Assembly (NCBI GenBank): GCA_963575745.1
Contig: CAUYUJ010004712.1
Span: 1 to 64,000, forward strand
DNA length: 64,000 bases
Direction of reading: 5' to 3'
From: Prorocentrum cordatum
Taxonomy: Eukaryota > Sar > Dinophyceae > Prorocentrales > Prorocentraceae
Position 1 is the first letter of the stretch; the number at the start of each line of letters is the position of its first letter. Under the pieces are notes generated by a model. That model was not told the DNA's origin and did no database searches. It was given only the letters and a program-made list of their open reading frames with translations. Positions 18,826 to 28,669 of this stretch are shown here, one piece after another. Made by a program: the position numbers and the translations under genes.

Positions 18826-20470
18826 GAGAATCAGTTGTTTTGACTTCGGCCTAGCAACCGCGGGTTCATTCCTCTCGCGCGCCCACGCAGCTTCGCCTCG
18901 CCCGCACGCACGACACGAACGAAACGAAACGATTTCCTGGTTGGGGGTCTCCGTTCCACTGCGATCTCACTCCCCAACCTCCGATATTCTTATATATCTA
19001 TATATTCATATGATGATACGAATAATGATCATACGAATGATACTGACCTGAATAAACATAAATATTATAGTAATCATAATATAAACAAGCATAATAAACA
19101 TAATAATCATATAAGAAGAAGAAACGAGGCGAAGCTGCACGTCTTCGAAGTCCCCTTTAGCCAAGGCCTGGGCTTTCATTCCGTATACCCGCTGTATATA
19201 TTCAAACGTTGTAGTGCGCGCTGGGTGGTACGCATCTTTCACGTTTAAATTTTGGAAACAAATAAAGGCGCAGTCTGAAACGGACACCTCCAAATTCACC
19301 TGTCTCATCTTGAACCGAGAGTTGCTAACTCGCAAGGGTCAAACTTACACAATGTTGACCAAAATCATGTCTAAGTGTTTCAGGTCAAAGACGGGCAATT
19401 GCCAACATGTCCGAAGAACTTGGCTTTCAGAGAAAGCCCTTCCGCGTGAGCCACATGTGATCCTGTACATGTAGACTCCTTCCATCATTTTCACGAGTGT
19501 CAACTACGCAACTGACCATATCAGCTTGTCGTCGTTATTTGGGATCGTTCGGATTCGTGTGTCCCTGAAGATAACTGAATGGTCAATAGCGGTACAGAGC
19601 TCATCCCCGAGCAAGAACCAACTCCATGGCCTTTCCAATCCACACGATTACAGTTTTCCCCGCTCGCACCAATCGTTCCGGCCCAGATGGTAGTTCGTTA
19701 GAGCTTCTATCGTCACGATACTGCAGTGTGGCTGTCTCGCAGCCTGATCATTCATGCCCTTCTTTGGCAAGCGAGCCCAATGAATGGCTCCTGTCTTCGA
19801 AACTGAATGCACTATCTTGCAACCTGTGCACAAATTACAAAGGTCCTGGTGCCAAACAAACTGAATTACACTTAGGTCGGGTATGTTCTCCTACAGTCGG
19901 ATCTTCGACGGAAAATTCAACATAGTCAAAAAAAAAGACTTGTTTATTCATCTATATATATGTATATATACACAACGAAAAACGTTGCAAAATCGTCACC
20001 ATCTTATGTTTTGACTAGTTTTGGATATTCCTCCTGTAGAGAGACGTGCCCGACTCAAAGTTACACAGCGTGCGAAGTACGAGCTGCACCCTGGCCACGC
20101 GGCGACTGCGCGTCACTTCGAGGACCTCCTCCAAACCTTGCAGTGCCAAGTCTACCACTCCCGACTGCTGATAAGCCAGTGACAACGACGACATCCGCTG
20201 ATAGGTTTTGGGTGACCAACGGAAAAGGGGTCCAGCTGAAAGGGGGTGGTACAGTAGATTTGGGGAAGGTGTATTGCAAATTTATTGCGCTGGAGAATTG
20301 TATTGTATTGTATTGTAAGTAACGTATTGCACGCGAAAACAAATCTATTACACCACCCCCTTGTCGCTGGACCCCCGTGTGGTTCAACCCGATAGATAAA
20401 TGATGCGGTTTGTTCCCCAGTCAGTGCTTGCACTGAAGAGGTCCTAGCGGATGTTGACAAATTTAACGAA
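18826..20470. other. AT-richer island, part 1
   Basis: Composition drops sharply from the GC-rich flanks: long stretches of ATAT, ATAATCATA (18985-19110) and poly(A) at 19928-19937. Several 60-120-codon frames exist; none is recognisable. No RNA gene was seen. Confidence 0.6.
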
Positions 20471-20870
20471 TATGCGGCCGATTACGGTAGGCGGCTGGGT
20501 TCCCGGATTTCCGGTACAGGGTTACCCGGTTCCCAGTTGCTGGCTCCCAGCCAATTTCGGTGGGCGACAGGGTTCCCGGGTTTCCGGGTTCCCAGGTTCC
20601 TGGTCGATCGCCTTATCGATCCGTCTCACCATCGATCTCATTACCCACCTCTCAATCGATCTCACGATCGATCTCACTACCGATCTCACTATCGATCTCA
20701 ACCGATCTCGCTACAGATCGCACGAGCGATCTCACGATCGATCTCACCATCGATCTCAATGAATCGACTTCACAGTCGGTCACACGATCAACCTTACGAT
20801 CGTCCTCTCCATCGATCCCACTACCGATCGCACGATCGATCTCACAAGCGATCTCAATATCCAGATCACT
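20471..20870. repeat. GTTCCCGG repeats and a second ATCGATCTCAC minisatellite
   Basis: 20479-20600 holds degenerate GGGTTCCCGG and TTTCCGGGTTCC units. 20604-20870 repeats ATCGATCTCAC-type units related to those at 18.1-18.6 kb but without the GGGACACC partner. Confidence 0.9.
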
Positions 20871-22039
20871 AATTGCGAGCCATCCACTGATTGGGTTTTT
20901 CTTGGGTGTAATGCACATTGGCAGCTGCACGCATCTCACTGAAATGTCCGCCACATAACTAAGTTCATGATCGAAGGTGATAGAGCCATGGAGGAAGTAC
21001 CAACTGCAAGAGGATGGTCGTTGATCTCTGTGTGAACGAGATTGACGTTGCACTCACATGTTCTATACTCAACACACGGCCCCATGTCCATTGTTGCTAT
21101 GCGCATGCTCCGCGTGGGCGAAGGGTCAACATGTGATGCAATCATCTTTTCGACGCGAACGCCAGGGACCCGCCAAAGGTCGCCACCAGGATCACCGCTA
21201 TACTCACAAACTAAGATTCCCAGGATGCCCCATACGGGTACCAAGTTCCCGTCCTAGGAATGGATGGAGGGAGCGATGCCTTGCAGTAGCACTCGAAACC
21301 ATCGGGACATGAAGTTGAGACAATGCTCCGATTGCCTTGAACTCCGCAACCCAACTAGGCCACAACATACACCCAGACTCTGTAGCATGAAACCCAGCGT
21401 TACCCTGCCATGCCTACCCAATGCTGAGCGAGTAGGAGCGGCAATCATCTAAGCCAAGGTGCGATGCACAAATGTCACCCCGATCAATCACCTCCACCTT
21501 GGGTGTGGAGATTGCGGCGTGCAATCGGACATTCAGCGTCCAAGCACTTTGTGAGAGCAACTCCTGAGGAGCTTGATTGGTTTCAAGGATGGCATCGAAA
21601 GTGTCATGAGCGGAATCTAACATGGAATCTAAGATTTGATCACCGTGTTCATCCGATTACAGGGAGGCCCAGGTTCATCTCATCTCGATCGTTGTGGTGC
21701 GCATGAGCTTTGGAGTGTATCGCATGTCATGTGCATCGATGTGTACGTCCAGCCCTCACGTTTCGAAGAGAGCTGGCTGGATAACAAGTTTCGCAACCTC
21801 GTTGACAGAACTGTGTCGGTCACCTTCACAACTCACGATGCAAGAGAACAGGGTATAAGCAAAAACCAAAAAAAACAATCAAGACAAATAGCAGCACAAC
21901 CGACGCGAAGATCACGGATGGTAATTGCTTTGTGAGTTTGAAAATACGTTTGCTGCCGGACCATTGCCTCATCGAGGTTCTCACCTGGGCCTTGAATGCG
22001 GAGAAACTCAAGCGGCAAGGCTATACTTTGCAGAGATGG
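20871..22039. other. AT-richer island, part 2
   Basis: Unique sequence of balanced composition. A minus-strand frame at 21833-22174 contains the leader relics and then ends GCAAICLDCFFWFLLIPCSL; it could be a decayed transcript copy but I recognise no protein. Confidence 0.45.
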
Positions 22040-22091
22040 CTTGAGCCACAATCGACTTGAGCCACATCGCCTCGAGCCAAAAACGCTGCGG
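22040..22091 (-). other. Tandem relics of the dinoflagellate spliced leader
   Basis: Read on the minus strand, three units follow head to tail. The first (22091-22071) has CCG, AGC, TTTTGGCTC and AG at the leader positions (17 of 21). The next two are GCGATGTGGCTCAAG (22070-22056) and TCGATTGTGGCTCAAG (22055-22040), each ending in GGCTCAAG. Stepwise 5'-truncated leader copies are the pattern published for dinoflagellate genes that were trans-spliced, reverse transcribed, reinserted and spliced again. The 5'-most copy is the longest, as expected. Confidence 0.7.
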
Positions 22092-22454
22092 AAACGAGAG
22101 GCTTGGCGTATCACTCTGGTCGACTCGTTCCACAACCAATCGGGGGGCTGGAGAAAGAAAGCCACGCGGGGCAATGTAGAGGAGGATGTATACCCCCGCT
22201 GCGGAGGAGAATAAGCAGCAACAGGATCACGAGGAAGATGAGGCGGACGACTTTTTTCGCCTCAGCGCAGCAAAACACGTGGCCCCACTAGAGCGCAGCA
22301 AGTTATGAATACAACGCCAGATTGACTGCAAAATGCAGACCGAGGCTCGATCCGAGCATCGATCGCCGCAGGGCATGAGAGGATGGGGAAAGGGAGGAAC
22401 AGGAGGAAGCACATCAGGAGTTCAATCGGAGCAGGGAGTTGGCCCGGACTCTAG
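22092..22454. other. Unassigned interval
   Basis: Transition from the AT-richer island to mixed sequence; no gene recognised. Confidence 0.5.
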
Positions 22455-22796
22455 ATGAAGGATGGACTCAGCTTGATCGCAAAACAGGTCAGGGAGGACC
22501 AGGCTGCACTGCACAAGGAACCGGAGCTGGGACGCGGCTCGTCTGAAGATCTTGATCGAATCAGGAGGGTCGTCACACGGGAAATCCAGGAGCAAAGCAA
22601 CTTCCACAATGACCGCGTCCAGACGGTGCGTCGGAGCTGGGTGGCGGCTCTTGAGCAACATCATGACCGGCTGCATGGCGTCGCAACGGCAGACCAAGAA
22701 GGGGGCAACCGAGCCTGGATGGCGGCTCGGATTCAAGACCGCGGTGGAGTCACGAACTGGAGGACACTCCGGGATGGACAGAACCCCCTTTGGTAA
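22455..22796 (+). CDS. Hypothetical protein fragment
   Basis: 113 residues with an in-frame stop immediately before the ATG. The sequence is complex, charged and helical (KDGLSLIAKQVREDQAALHK, EDLDRIRRVVTREIQEQSNF, RVQTVRRSWVAALEQHHDRL), rich in E, Q, R and D, and could form a coiled coil. I know no family for it. A relic of a larger gene or retroelement ORF is as likely as a complete small gene. Confidence 0.3.
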   Translation: MKDGLSLIAKQVREDQAALHKEPELGRGSSEDLDRIRRVVTREIQEQSNFHNDRVQTVRRSWVAALEQHHDRLHGVATADQEGGNRAWMAARIQDRGGVTNWRTLRDGQNPLW

Positions 22797-24282
22797 AACG
22801 TGGTTTAGTGACAACGACCTCGGGCCCAAATTTGGCGGGCGCAAGCCTGGAAAATGACGGCCTCGGCGCCCTCTCGAGAACAGAAAACGGACAATTCACG
22901 AATCGACGTGTCAGGGTGGGCGGTCTGTCCAGCCCCGACACAAGTGATGAACCCAGGACACCTGATCAAAATGCTGAATCGGGGATGGTGGCGGCTCAGG
23001 TCCGCGATCTTGGTCGGACGAGCGGCATCGCAGCGCAGTGGGCACGGGAGCCAATGCCGCCTCCCGCAGAGACTGCTGCCGTATGTGTGAGTGTGTGTGT
23101 GTGCCCACCTCGCCTGCTCCATCCGCCTGCTCTCCTCCTCCCTTCCCCTCCCTGACTCCTCAGGGTCCTTGCCCCTGCATCATCCAATTCCCTCGGGAAG
23201 CCTTCGGCGATTTCAGGACATCCTCGGGGGATCCGAAATCTCCTGCTCTCTCCGTCTTCCTCCTCGTCCTCCTCCTCCTCTTCCTCCTCCTTCTCCTCCT
23301 CCTCTTGCTCCCCGCATGGAACCCTTGACAGACACAGGGACGTGGCGCTGGGAGGGGTGAGGAAGGGGCCCTGGCTTGACGCTCCGCAATGAACCTACTG
23401 GGGAGGGACGGATTAGGAGGGCCGATTTCCGAAAATCTGAAAATGACCCCGATGGTGTCCACATGCTTCTGGGGAGGGAGTCGGAGGAGGAAGAGGAGAA
23501 TGGGAAGGAGGAGGACAAGTAGAGAGTAGATAGGAGCAGGCGCGAGTGGAGGAGAGAGGGAGAGGGGGTTCTGAGGGGTTCTGGCGGGTTCTTGGGGGGG
23601 GGCCGGGGCGTTCTGGGGGAAAAGGGCGAAGGGAACGAGAATGGAAAGAGGCGACAAGAAAAAAGGGATGAGGAAGAGGAGGAGGAGGAGGAGGAGGAGT
23701 GGGAGGCGGAGGAAGAGGAGGAGGAAGAGGAGGAGACGGAGAGGGAGAAGCAGAGAGGAAAACGAGGACCCGGATGCGCGCCTTTCAAAACGGCACGCTG
23801 GCTGGTCAGTATCTAACTGTACCGCCTGTGCTTCGCAGCCACGCGCTTGTCGCGTGTCAATATGATTATGCACTGCCCTAGCGCGCCCCTGGCCAGGACA
23901 TCAAGGAAAGCGGCGCTGACCCAACCCCCTAACGTCTGGTCATCAAAAGCTTGCATGCGTTCTCTGAGCTTGTGCCCCTGGCGACCGGGGCCCGGGCCCA
24001 ACAAGAGACAAACCACGTCGCGAAATCCGTGCGAGAGACGCAGTCGGAAGCTCTAAAACACCAGGTCCCAGAGAGCCCCCTTGACTGGAGCCGAAGGGAG
24101 GGGGGGGCTGGCTCTAACAAGAGGACCATCCGCCTGGAATCGACGATACATCGCTGCCAGGTGGGCGACGCGCCCCCGACTAGCGAATCCTGGGCGAAGT
24201 GGGGCGTCCAAGCACGTCGGCCAGGAGTGGGCGAGCCGAAGCCTGTGCTCCCCCCGATGTCTTGTCCGCCCCCGCCGTGTTG
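22797..24282. other. Unassigned interval with short CCT and GGA tracts
   Basis: CCT-rich 23258-23312; GGA-rich 23670-23755. Unique sequence elsewhere, with no recognisable protein in the open frames. Confidence 0.5.
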
Positions 24283-25190
24283 AGGGTGTGTGTGTGTGCG
24301 TCTACGTGTGGGATGTGCGATTGGGATGTGCGTGTGGCGTGTGAATGTGCGTGAACGTGTGGCGTGTGCGTGTGGCGTGTGCGTCTGGCGTGTGGCGTGT
24401 GGCGTGTGGCGTGTGCGTGTCTGTGTCGGCGTACGTGTCTGTGTGCGTGTCTGTGTGCGTGTGCGAGTGCGTGTGCGTGCGCGCGTGCGTGTGCGTGTGC
24501 GTGTGCGTGAGCGCGTGCGTGTGCGTGCGTGCGTGCGTTCGCGTGTGCGTGTCTGTGTTCGTGTCTGTGTTCGTGCCTGTGCGCGTGCGTGTGCGTGTCC
24601 GTGTGCGTGTCTGTGTGCGTGTCTGTGTGCGTCTGTGTGCGTGTCTGTCTGCGTGTGCGTGTGCGTGTGCGTGTGCGTTTGTGTTTGTGCGTGCGTGCGT
24701 GCGTGCGTGCGTGCGTGTGTGCGTGTGTGTGTGTGTGTGTGCGTGTGCGCGTGCGTGCGTGTGGGTGTGGGTGTGGGTGTGGGTGTTGTTGTGCGTGTGG
24801 GCGTCTGGGTCTGTGGGTATGTGGTTGTGTGGGCGTGTGGGTGTGAGGGTTAGTGGGTGTGTGGGTGTGAAGGTGTGTTGGTGTGTGGGTGTGTGGGTGT
24901 GTGGGTGCCTGGGCGTGTGTGCGTGTGCGCGTGCGTGCGTGCGTGTGGGTGTGAGTGTGGGTGTGGGTGTGGGTGTAGGCGCCTGGGTGTTTGGGTGTGG
25001 GGGTGTGTGGGCGTGTGGGTGTGAGGGTTAGAGGGTGTGTGGGTGTGAAGGTGTGTGTGTGTGTGTTTGTGAGGATTAGTGAGTGTGTGGGCGTGTGGGT
25101 GTGTGGATGTGTGGGCGTGTGGGCGTGCGTGCGTGCGTGTGCGTGCCTGCGTGCGTGCGTGTGTACTGGGTGCTGCGTGTGTGTATTAAC
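24283..25190. repeat. TG-rich (GTGTGC / GTGTGGG) tract of 900 bp
   Basis: Degenerate GTGCGT and TGTGTG units to about 24750, then GTGTGGGTGTGA-type units. Alternating purine-pyrimidine on this scale favours Z-DNA. The minus-strand His/Thr-rich and plus-strand Cys/Val-rich frames are repeat artefacts. Confidence 0.97.
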
Positions 25191-25446
25191 GTACGCTTCT
25201 ATGTTTTTCGACCTTCTGCGCCATGTCGCCGCGCGCAGGGCCGCGACGCCAAAACACAAGGTGCGCGTGCGTGTGTGTGTGTGTGCGTCTTGAATGCATG
25301 TGTGTTGTGTGGTCGCGTGCGTGCATGCCCTTTTACGGTGCTTCCCCGGTCTGTGGCGGCCTGGAGGTCTGGTGGCAACGCACCGCGACGCTGCAACAGG
25401 ACCGCCGCAGGGGACGAGGAGCCAGCGAGGGTCGAGAAGTATGCGC

Positions 25447-25551
25447 CAAAGCGAAGGCGAGAGAGAGAGGGAGGGGGAGAGGGAGAGAGGGAGAGAGGGA
25501 GAGAGGGAGAGAGGCAGAGAGGGAGAGGGATAGAGAGGGACAGAGGGACAG
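25447..25551. repeat. GAGAGG purine tract
   Basis: GAGAGGGA units on the plus strand, directly preceding the dispersed segment at 25552. Confidence 0.95.
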
Positions 25552-25620
25552 AGGACAAGCTGGGTGCGCTCGCGCCATATCTGACGTCCTATCCATCCCT
25601 CCCGTCCCTTCCCATTGCGC
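25552..25620 (+). repeat. Short dispersed repeat, copy 1
   Basis: Contains GGTGCGCTCGCG, TCTGACGTCCTA and CATCCCTCCCGTCCCTTCCC. It matches the reverse complement of 41085-41152 at about 90%. Both copies abut a polypurine/polypyrimidine tract at the same end. Confidence 0.8.
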
Positions 25621-25704
25621 TGACGATGTCTCTAACCGCGGACGCGTGTCACAGCCAACCAGGAACTCCACAGCAGACCCCATCGTGTTATGCGCAACCA
25701 GAAT

Positions 25705-26036
25705 CGGAACAGGGAAACCTGTGTGGGACCTGTGCGACATGGGGGGACTTGTGTGGCCTGTGGGGCCTGCGAGACCTGGGACACCTGTGAGACCTGTGGA
25801 ACCTGTGAGACCTGTGGGAGCTGTGGGAACTGTGGGACCTTTGCGACCTGCGAGACCTGTGGGATCCGTGGCACGGCCGGGAAATGCGGGCCCAGTGGGA
25901 CCTGGGAGACCTATGAAACCTGAGACACCTCCAGTACCTGCGGGACCTGCGGGACCTGTCGGATCTGTGGGACCTGTGGGGCATGCGAGACCTGCGACAC
26001 CTGTGGGACCTGTCGGGTCTGCGAGACCTGCGGGAT
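25705..26036. repeat. ACCTGTGGG minisatellite
   Basis: Degenerate 9-bp units (GACCTGTGG, GACCTGCGA) in tandem over 330 bp. A small interruption at 25860-25905 has a GGGAAATGCGGGCCCAG segment. Confidence 0.92.
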
Positions 26037-26299
26037 CTGGAAAAGTGGCCCACGCTGGGGCGGGAGCGCCATTGTGAATGACGGAAGCACAGCGCCGATC
26101 CGAAAATGAGGCCCACGCTGCAGCGAGAGCACAATCGTTGAGAGAAGCTGTGAACAATCGGTTTGTAAAAGCCCATACGTATGAGAAGCCGATTCGCCCA
26201 AAACTTGTGCGTAAAAATAGCGAGGACGCGGAGAGTGGCGAACATTCTTAGCACATGTTCGAAGGAGAGAGGAGAATCAGGTTCAGATTGTGTAACTGT

Positions 26300-26700
26300 A
26301 CACATAACGATGAAAAGGGAGAGAGAGAGAGAGAGAGAACACAAAACAAAGAAAGGGGGAGGGAGAGAGGAAGAGAAAGAGGGAGACCCAGACCTCCGAC
26401 GTCGCGAAAAACACGACGGGCGTTTGTTTGCTCGTCGCTCTGGCCTGCGCGGGGGGGGGGCGGGCCCAGAATCGAATCGATACGTCGGATCGGCGATCGA
26501 GACGGATCGGATCGGCGGAAATCGGCAGCCAAGTCGGGAGACGTCGAATCGGCAGACATCGGCAGGCCAGCGGGCCTCAATTTGAGGAACCGGCACCTGA
26601 ATCAGAATCTGAAGCCGAATCGAATCGGAATCGGAGGCCACCGAAATCGAATCGAACAGGATCGGAGGAATCGAAATGAGCCCTGGGGTTATGCAGTTCC
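26300..26700. repeat. GA tract and AATCGG-type repeat
   Basis: GAGAGA at 26309-26337, a G run at 26451-26461, and degenerate GGATCGG / GAATCGGA units at 26460-26665. Confidence 0.8.
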
Positions 26701-26711
26701 CACCCGACTTA

Positions 26712-26885
26712 CAGACCACATCCCAGAAAGAATTTCGAGCACCCGGAAACAGTGTCAAAAGAGTGTCGAAAGAGTGTCGGGCGAGTGTCTCCCCAGGGCC
26801 CGACACGTGAAAACCCTCGAGCTTCGGAACTTATTTTCTGGCGCTCGAGATTCTTCCTGGTGAGCAAGGCTAAAGTAGGGCGGAG
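26712..26885. repeat. Hairpin-forming dispersed repeat, copy 1
   Basis: Shares with 27733-27875 the order CCCAGA, TCGAGCACCC, GAGTGTCGAA repeats, TTTCTGG, GCTCGA, AGGCTAA. The outer CGAGCACC and GGCGCTCG pieces are inverted, so each copy can form a hairpin. Confidence 0.65.
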
Positions 26886-27293
26886 CAGCATAACCCTGGG
26901 GGGGGGAGGGGGGGGGGGGGGCGTTCCCGGGCCGGGCCCGGGGGGCCACCGGGGGAGGCAGCCCCGCGACGGAGAAAAGCGGCTTCTCGGCCGAGAGAGC
27001 TCCGACGAGGAGGGCCCACGCCGCGAAGGAGGCGCACGACGCCGGACGTCCGGGAAAGAGGGCGGAGCGTGCCGCCCGGAGGAGCGCTCGTCGGGGAGCG
27101 GCGGCGCGCCCAGGGGGGGAAAGTGGCAGGTCGGGCGTGTCCTCCTAGAGGGGGATTTGGCAAGAAAAATGCGCGCGAGCCCTACCCCTGCCCCCCTCGG
27201 AGATCGTGGGGGGCAGGGGTAGGGTTCGCATGTGGCCCCCTATTGGAGGAGCGCTCGTCGGGGAGCGGCGGCGCGCCAAGTGGGGGAAAGTGG
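26886..27293. repeat. G-rich stretch with a local duplication
   Basis: G runs at 26899-26920. The block GCGCTCGTCGGGGAGCGGCG to AGTGGYAGGTCGGGCGTGTC occurs at 27084-27143 and again at 27250-27309, so a family-A element end was duplicated with its flank. A first, truncated element end lies at about 27133-27155. Confidence 0.75.
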
Positions 27294-27604
27294 TAGGTCG
27301 GGCGTGTCCTCCTACAGGGGGATCTTGGAGGAACAAATATGTTTTGAAGAATGCGAAAATATGCAAACATGGTCGAGCAATAGTTTAAGATATTCCCCTT
27401 AAACATTTAACGTTCTAAATATTTAACATTTTTAAGATCGAACATTAACATTTAACAGTTAAGTCGAATTAACATTACTGTCGTCCCCTTAAACATTTAA
27501 CAGTTAAGTCGAATTAACAATATTAAACAGTTTAAAGATCGTCCCCAGGCTATCGTCTGACTAGCTTCGACTACTCCTCCCGTCGAGGGGCACGCCCGAC
27601 CTCA
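27294..27604. mobile_element. Small inverted-repeat element, family A, long copy
   Basis: The left end has GGTCGGGCGTGTCC...CTACAGGGGGAT; the right end has the inverted form CGAGGGGCACGCCCGACC. The interior is AT-rich and internally duplicated (AACATTTAACAGTTAAGTCG twice in related forms, 27445-27535) and ends with the GTCCCCAGGCTAT and GACTAG segments shared by the other copies. It is about 310 bp, twice the usual size. A target duplication is not clear. Confidence 0.65.
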
Positions 27605-27732
27605 AGGGAGAGGCGAGAGGGCGCAGGCCCTCCCGAAGGACGGCGGGGCTGGTCACGCGGCCGCCGCGGCAGCCGAGAAGGCCTCTGCGGCTTCGGCGAG
27701 AGCTTGCACCAGGATGCTCCCAGCGTGCTCGA

Positions 27733-27875
27733 GGACCACGCCCCAGAGATAATCTCGAGCACCCAGCAGAGTGTCGAAGCGGTGTCGAAGCAGCGTCGGT
27801 AGAGTTTGAGTTTCGTGCACTTTCTGGGTGCTCGAAGACCTGCCTGGCGGTCAAGGCTAAGGCAGGTTGGAACAT
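27733..27875. repeat. Hairpin-forming dispersed repeat, copy 2
   Basis: CGAGCACCCAG near 27759 is inverted as CTGGGTGCTCG near 27826, enclosing GTGTCGAAGCGGTGTCGAAG. Related to 26712-26885. Confidence 0.65.
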
Positions 27876-28169
27876 CAGAAGGCTTGCAGGGCTTCTCAGA
27901 AGGCGCGAGGGCTGCCGAGAAGCCGGGAGACCTGCCCCCTGCACCCTGTCACTGCCCCCTGGGCTCGCCGCCGAAGAACAGGGGCAGCGCTCGGATACGA
28001 GCAGGAGCCCCAGCAAGCGAGACATGAGACCGGCAGCAATCTGGACGGTGCGCATGCGCCCCGTCAAAAACGAGCGCTGGCAAAGGGACAGGAGTGGGAT
28101 GAGGAAACGTCGAGTCCGAGATGGGCCCAGACGTGTTATCGCACCGAGTTTCGGATTTGTTTGGAGTCC

Positions 28170-28360
28170 CGAAACAGTGCGGTGACAGACCGTGCGGTGA
28201 CCTCGAAATCCCCCAAGACCTCACCGCACGGTCCGTCAGCGCACGGTTTTGGGACCTCGGATGCCCCAGCCGCCCGAGACGTCCTCGGAGAACGACCCGA
28301 GTCCCAAAACCGTGCGGTGACCCCGAATCCCCACCGACTCACCGCGCGGTGTGGTCACCA
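28170..28360. repeat. Foldback repeat with CCGTGCGGTGA arms, copy 1
   Basis: GCACGGTTTTGGGAC (28241-28255) is perfectly inverted as GTCCCAAAACCGTGC (28301-28315). A second hairpin uses CCGTGCGGTGA and TCACCGCACGG (28191-28232). A related copy is at 50058-50245. Confidence 0.75.
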
Positions 28361-28498
28361 CCCCGTTTGGGGCCCCCGACAATGAAGGAACTGAGTCTGT
28401 GGAGCAGTGGAGGTAGCAGCAACAGGAGACATGAGAGGAGCAAAAAAAGGAAGCCAACCGCCGCGCTGCCGCACTACAGCAGCAACGAAGTATTAGCA

Positions 28499-28661
28499 TT
28501 AGGTCGGGCATGTCCTACAGGGGGAGCTTGGACGAAGAATTAAAAATACCCCAACAAAGAATCAAAAAAAATATCAAAAAAAAATAATTCAAATGTCGTC
28601 CCCATACTATTGTTTGACTAGTTTTGAAAACTCCTCCTGTAGAGGGACACGCCCGACTTAA
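28499..28661. mobile_element. Small inverted-repeat element, family A, beside the kinase 3' end
   Basis: Left end TTAGGTCGGGCATGTCC, right end GGACACGCCCGACTTAA. TATTAGCA (28491-28498) and TATTAGCG (28662-28669) flank it: an 8-bp duplication with one mismatch. It ends 16 bp from the stop codon of kinase copy 1 and would form most of that gene's 3' UTR; kinase copy 2 lacks it. Confidence 0.8.
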
Positions 28662-28669
28662 TATTAGCG

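Noticed and set aside
24180-25259. Histidine/threonine-rich protein on the minus strand
   Set aside because: Translation of the TG-rich tract; no non-repeat domain.
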